Assembly: GCA_964512095.1 (NCBI GenBank)
Contig: CAZEIH010000013.1
Span: 1 to 64,000 of the forward strand
Length of the DNA stretch: 64,000 nucleotides
Direction: 5' to 3'
Source of the DNA: DTU013 sp964512095
GTDB taxonomy: Bacteria; Bacillota; Clostridia; Acetivibrionales; DTU013
Positions 61,294-64,000 of this stretch are shown piece after piece. Position 1 is the first letter of the stretch. Each line of letters begins with the position of its first letter. Both the position numbers and the translations under genes were made by a program. The notes below the pieces were generated by a model. The model was not told the origin of the DNA. It did not search any database and saw nothing but the letters and a program-made list of their open reading frames with translations.

Positions 61294-61794
61294 CTAACCC
61301 AATATTTCTTCCGTAGTTTTTCCACGGAGTCTGGCTACATCCTCAACAGTATTAAGCTGTGAAAGTGCCTGCATCGTTGCATTTACCATGTTGATCGGAT
61401 TGTTGGAGCCAAGTGACTTGGTCCTGATATCACGAACACCTGCAAGCTCCAGGACCGCTCTTACTGGACCTCCTGCAATAACACCGGTACCTTGTCCTGC
61501 GGGCTTGATTAATACTCTGCCTGCCCCGTATTGTCCGATGGCTTCGTGCGGGATAGTAGACTCAACAAGGGGTACCTTGATAAGATTTTTCTTGGCATCG
61601 TCAATACCTTTTCTTATAGCATCGGGTATTTCTGTTGCCTTTCCGATTCCGGTGCCAACATAGCCGTTTTCATCGCCGACTACAACAAGAGCACTGAAAC
61701 GGAAATTCCTACCACCCTTGACAACCTTGGTAACACGCCCTATTTTAACGACCTTTTCTTTAAGATCTAATGTTCCAGCATCAATTCGCTGCAA
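61294..61794 (-). CDS. rpsE: 30S ribosomal protein S5
   Basis: 166 aa from a TTG at 61794, with GGAGGG 7 nt upstream, which gives the family N-terminus QRIDAGTLDLKEKVVKIGRV and the usual length; an ATG seven codons earlier precedes the binding site. Conserved VKGGRNFRFSALVVVGDENG, GVGKATE-like GTGIGKATEIPDAIRK and IKPAGQGTGVIAGG. Confidence 0.95.
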   Translation of the reverse strand: MQRIDAGTLDLKEKVVKIGRVTKVVKGGRNFRFSALVVVGDENGYVGTGIGKATEIPDAIRKGIDDAKKNLIKVPLVESTIPHEAIGQYGAGRVLIKPAGQGTGVIAGGPVRAVLELAGVRDIRTKSLGSNNPINMVNATMQALSQLNTVEDVARLRGKTTEEILG

Positions 61795-61847
61795 TTTCCA
61801 TCCCTCCTCATTCAAACCTTACTACTTATTTGGTTAATTGCGCCGCA

Positions 61848-62216
61848 TTAAAACTCGAGTCCGCCTTCTCTTGCTCCTTCAGCAAGTTCTGCAACTCTTC
61901 CGTGGTACAAGTATCCACCTCTGTCAAACACGACCTGCTTTATTCCCTTTTCAGCTGCTTTTTGAGCTAACAGCTTACCAACCTCTTTTGCCGCTTCCTT
62001 ATTTCCGCCGCGTGTGATCTTTCCTTTGATTGCCACGTCGATAGTAGAAGCTGATACAAGAGTTGTTCCTGTGGTATCATCAATAACCTGTGCATATATA
62101 TTTTTTAAGCTTCTGAAAACATTTAGTCTTGGTCTCTCAGATGTACCGCTAATTTTCTTACGCACCCTGTAATGCTTTCTTAGCCTGGTTTCATTTTTGC
62201 TGGGCTTGTTAATCAT
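61848..62216 (-). CDS. rplR: 50S ribosomal protein L18
   Basis: 122 aa from the ATG at 62216. Conserved RLRKHYRVRKKISGTSERPR, LNVFRSLKNIYAQVIDDTTG and VVFDRGGYLYHGRVAELAEG. Binds 5S rRNA. Confidence 0.96.
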   Translation of the reverse strand: MINKPSKNETRLRKHYRVRKKISGTSERPRLNVFRSLKNIYAQVIDDTTGTTLVSASTIDVAIKGKITRGGNKEAAKEVGKLLAQKAAEKGIKQVVFDRGGYLYHGRVAELAEGAREGGLEF

Positions 62217-62234
62217 TAATATCACTCCCTCCTA

Positions 62235-62777
62235 CTAGCCTTTAGCGCCGGCTTTACCAGCCTTGCGTCTGATTACTTCGTAATCATACTTGATACCCTT
62301 ACCCTTGTAGACCTCAGGTGCTCTCTTCGCCCTGATCTTAGCAGCAAATTCACCAACCTCTTGTTTGTCACAGCCCTTAACGATTATCCTGTTGGGGGCG
62401 GGGACTTCTACCGTTATACCTTCAGGCTCATCCATTTCCACTGGATGAGAATAACCTAGGGTAAGTACAAGCTTTTTTCCCTGCTTTTGTGCCCTGTAAC
62501 CGACACCATTGACCTCGAGAGTCTTTTCAAACCCATTTGTAACACCCACTATCATATTGTTGACAAGAGTCCTTGTCAATCCATGAAGGGATTTGTGGCT
62601 TTTTTCGTCCGAAGGCCTCGATACGATTATCTGCGCGCCTTCTTCTTTTATTATCATATCCTTGTGTAATTCTCTAGTCAAAGTTCCCTTAGGACCTTTT
62701 ACTGTCACTTGATTATTCTTTATATCAACCTTTACACCTGCCGGTATAGTTATAGGCATCTTACCTATCCTTGACAT
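62235..62777 (-). CDS. rplF: 50S ribosomal protein L6
   Basis: 180 aa from the ATG at 62777, with AGGAGG upstream (MSRIGKMPITIPAGVKVDIK). C-terminal signature PNRIIVKGCDKQEVGEFAAK and AKRAPEVYKGKGIKYDYEVI. It binds near the sarcin-ricin loop. Confidence 0.96.
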   Translation of the reverse strand: MSRIGKMPITIPAGVKVDIKNNQVTVKGPKGTLTRELHKDMIIKEEGAQIIVSRPSDEKSHKSLHGLTRTLVNNMIVGVTNGFEKTLEVNGVGYRAQKQGKKLVLTLGYSHPVEMDEPEGITVEVPAPNRIIVKGCDKQEVGEFAAKIRAKRAPEVYKGKGIKYDYEVIRRKAGKAGAKG

Positions 62778-62852
62778 TAAAAGCACCTCCTGTTCTTAAG
62801 ATTGTGAGCTCCATCGAGCTACTGAGCCCGTATGAGCCCTTTTCAGAAATAC

Positions 62853-62876
62853 TCAATGCAAGCTTGCTTGCGTTGA
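62853..62876. repeat. Near-perfect palindrome in the rplF-rpsH gap
   Basis: TCAATGCAAGC-TT-GCTTGCGTTGA, 11-bp arms with one mismatch, in a 157-bp gap where the ribosomal operon is usually tight. It may be a protein operator, an RNA processing hairpin, or an inserted repeat. Nothing else is seen in the gap. Confidence 0.75.
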
Positions 62877-62934
62877 ATTATTTACGCTGCTTCTAATAAT
62901 TCTATATTATTATGCAGTTATATTTTAGAACACA

Positions 62935-63333
62935 CTACCATATAAAAGCAAGTACTTCTCCGCCAACACCTTCGACTCTTGCCTTTTTATCAGTCATAAC
63001 ACCCTTGGATGTGGAAATAACTGCTACCCCAAGTCCACCAAGCACCTTTGGAAGCTCATCCTTGTTGGCATACACTCTGAGTCCGGGCTTGCTGATCCTC
63101 TTAATTCCAGAAATAACATTCTGTTTGCTTCCCGTGTACTTAAGTGCTACTCGGATAATACCCTGCTTTCCGTCTTCTATGAACTCAATGTTTCGGATGT
63201 AGCCCTCATCCAGTAATATTTTCGCTATATCCTTCTTAATATTAGACGCCGGTATGTCAACAGTCTCATGTTTTGCTGAGCTTGCATTCCTTACCCTTGT
63301 CAACATGTCAGCGATAGCATCTGTGATATGCAT
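62935..63333 (-). CDS. rpsH: 30S ribosomal protein S8
   Basis: 132 aa. MHITDAIADMLTRVRNASSA, GYIRNIEFIEDGKQGIIRVA and C-terminal GLGVAVISTSKGVMTDKKAR with GGEVLAFIW are family motifs. It binds central 16S rRNA and represses the spc operon. Confidence 0.96.
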   Translation of the reverse strand: MHITDAIADMLTRVRNASSAKHETVDIPASNIKKDIAKILLDEGYIRNIEFIEDGKQGIIRVALKYTGSKQNVISGIKRISKPGLRVYANKDELPKVLGGLGVAVISTSKGVMTDKKARVEGVGGEVLAFIW

Positions 63334-63358
63334 ATTGTTAACCTCCTTCCAAAATTAG

Positions 63359-63544
63359 TTACCAGCTGGCTTTCCTTACGCCAGGTATCTGCCCTTTGTA
63401 GGCAAGTTCTCTGAAGCACAAACGGCATACTCCGAATTTTCTCATATATGCATGAGGCCTGCCACAAAGCTTACACCTGTTGTATGCTCTGGTTTTATAT
63501 TTCGGACTTCTTTGCTGTTTTACAATCATTGATTTTTTTGCCAC
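63359..63544 (-). CDS. rpsN: 30S ribosomal protein S14, zinc-binding (type Z)
   Basis: 61 aa, the short form. Two CxxC pairs bind zinc: CKLCGRPHAYMRKFGVCRLC. MAKKSMIVKQQRSPKYKTRA is the usual start. It lies between rplE and rpsH. Confidence 0.96.
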   Translation of the reverse strand: MAKKSMIVKQQRSPKYKTRAYNRCKLCGRPHAYMRKFGVCRLCFRELAYKGQIPGVRKASW

Positions 63545-63558
63545 GTTAATCCTCCTTT

Positions 63559-64000
63559 TTACCCGCTGAACGGCATACCTAAGAGCTTCAGAAGCTCTCT
63601 TGCTTCCTCATCCGTTTTGGCAGTAGTGACGAATACTATATCCATACCTCTTGCCTTATCTACCTTATCATACTCGATCTCGGGAAATATTAGCTGATCC
63701 TTGACACCCAGTGTATAATTTCCTCTTCCGTCAAATGCATTTTTGTTAACCCCTCTGAAGTCTCTTACCCTCGGAAGCGATGCATTGAATAGCTTATCGA
63801 CGAAATTGTACATTTTTTCGCTACGGAGTGTCACCTTGCAGCCTATACTCATTCCTTCTCTCAGTTTAAAGTTGGCTACTGATTTCTTTGCTTTTGTCAC
63901 AACCGGTCTCTGTCCCGTTACAGTCATCATATCGCTTACCGCAGCATCCATAGCCTTTGGGTTATCTTTTACTTCCCCGACTCCCATATTAACTACTACC
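63559..64000 (-). CDS. rplE: 50S ribosomal protein L5 (N-terminus beyond the window)
   Basis: The frame is open to the window end; the Met at 63987 is internal, preceded by VVVN, as in L5 (VVVNMGVGEVKDNPKAMDAA). About 147 of about 180 residues are here. KSVANFKLREGMSIGCKVTL and LPRVRDFRGVNKNAFDGRGN are typical. It binds 5S rRNA and the P-site tRNA. Confidence 0.96.
   Translation of the reverse strand, partial: VVVNMGVGEVKDNPKAMDAAVSDMMTVTGQRPVVTKAKKSVANFKLREGMSIGCKVTLRSEKMYNFVDKLFNASLPRVRDFRGVNKNAFDGRGNYTLGVKDQLIFPEIEYDKVDKARGMDIVFVTTAKTDEEARELLKLLGMPFSG

Noticed and set aside
63559..64000. Truncated rplE pseudogene
   Set aside because: The frame is open to the window edge, so the missing N-terminus lies outside the window and no damage is shown.

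Overview
The window looks like chromosomal DNA of an anaerobic, endospore-forming clostridium (Bacillota, Clostridia). The signs are SigH, a LonB protease, a class I ClpP/ClpX pair, YesM/YesN-type sensor pairs with LplB/YtcP-type sugar permeases, a Firmicutes-type spc/alpha ribosomal cluster with a KOW protein between map and infA, and A+T-rich DNA. The saccharolytic genes and a eukaryotic-type hexokinase suggest a polysaccharide degrader of the Ruminiclostridium/Acetivibrio kind; that last step is inference.

Region by region. 0-12.4 kb: the start of a response regulator (window edge), a LemA-DUF2207 chimera, sigH, a phosphoribosyltransferase-like gene, a secreted alpha-amylase with three starch-binding modules, a surface-layer-anchored solute-binding protein, a DUF2935 protein, a cysteine hydrolase behind a heptanucleotide repeat, a tRNA-modifying methyltransferase and a DbpA-like RNA helicase. 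12.6-14.4 kb is a decay zone with tiny Lys-rich genes, a deleted IS200/IS605 tnpB and an ABC ATPase relic. 14.4-16 kb holds ssrA (tmRNA), whose T-loop is interrupted by about 420 nt with group I intron hallmarks, followed by smpB. 16-26 kb: a MATE gene with one nonsense codon, then a sugar ABC importer (two permeases and a lipoprotein) divergent from a YesN/YesM pair, with a second AraC-type regulator converging on it. 26-46 kb: housekeeping genes (tsaD, uppP, lonB, clpX, clpP, tig, uvrC, a Crh-like HPr, an ECF sigma/anti-sigma operon, rimI, tsaB, tsaE). 46-64 kb: rpsI-rplM, truA, hexokinase, ecfT-ecfA2-ecfA1, rplQ-rpoA-rpsD-rpsK-rpsM, rpmJ-infA-KOW-map-adk-secY-rplO-rpmD-rpsE-rplR-rplF-rpsH-rpsN-rplE, all on the minus strand and running off the end.

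How they fit together: extracellular starch is cut by the amylase, held by surface and lipoprotein binding proteins, imported through the LplB/YtcP permeases under YesMN control, phosphorylated by the hexokinase, and carbon status is probably relayed by the Crh-like HPr and a LacI-type operator. TsaB/D/E and RimI form a tRNA t6A and ribosomal protein modification set. Tig-ClpP-ClpX-LonB form a protein quality set, and tmRNA/SmpB rescue stalled ribosomes.

The most notable things are the interrupted tmRNA gene, a TruA with an inserted hexapeptide-like repeat, the in-frame LemA-DUF2207 fusion, three intergenic arrays built on GGGGACRGTTCT, two hairpins sharing a TATAGA loop around a tnpB relic, and a cluster of DnaA-box-like sites at 29.1-29.4 kb.
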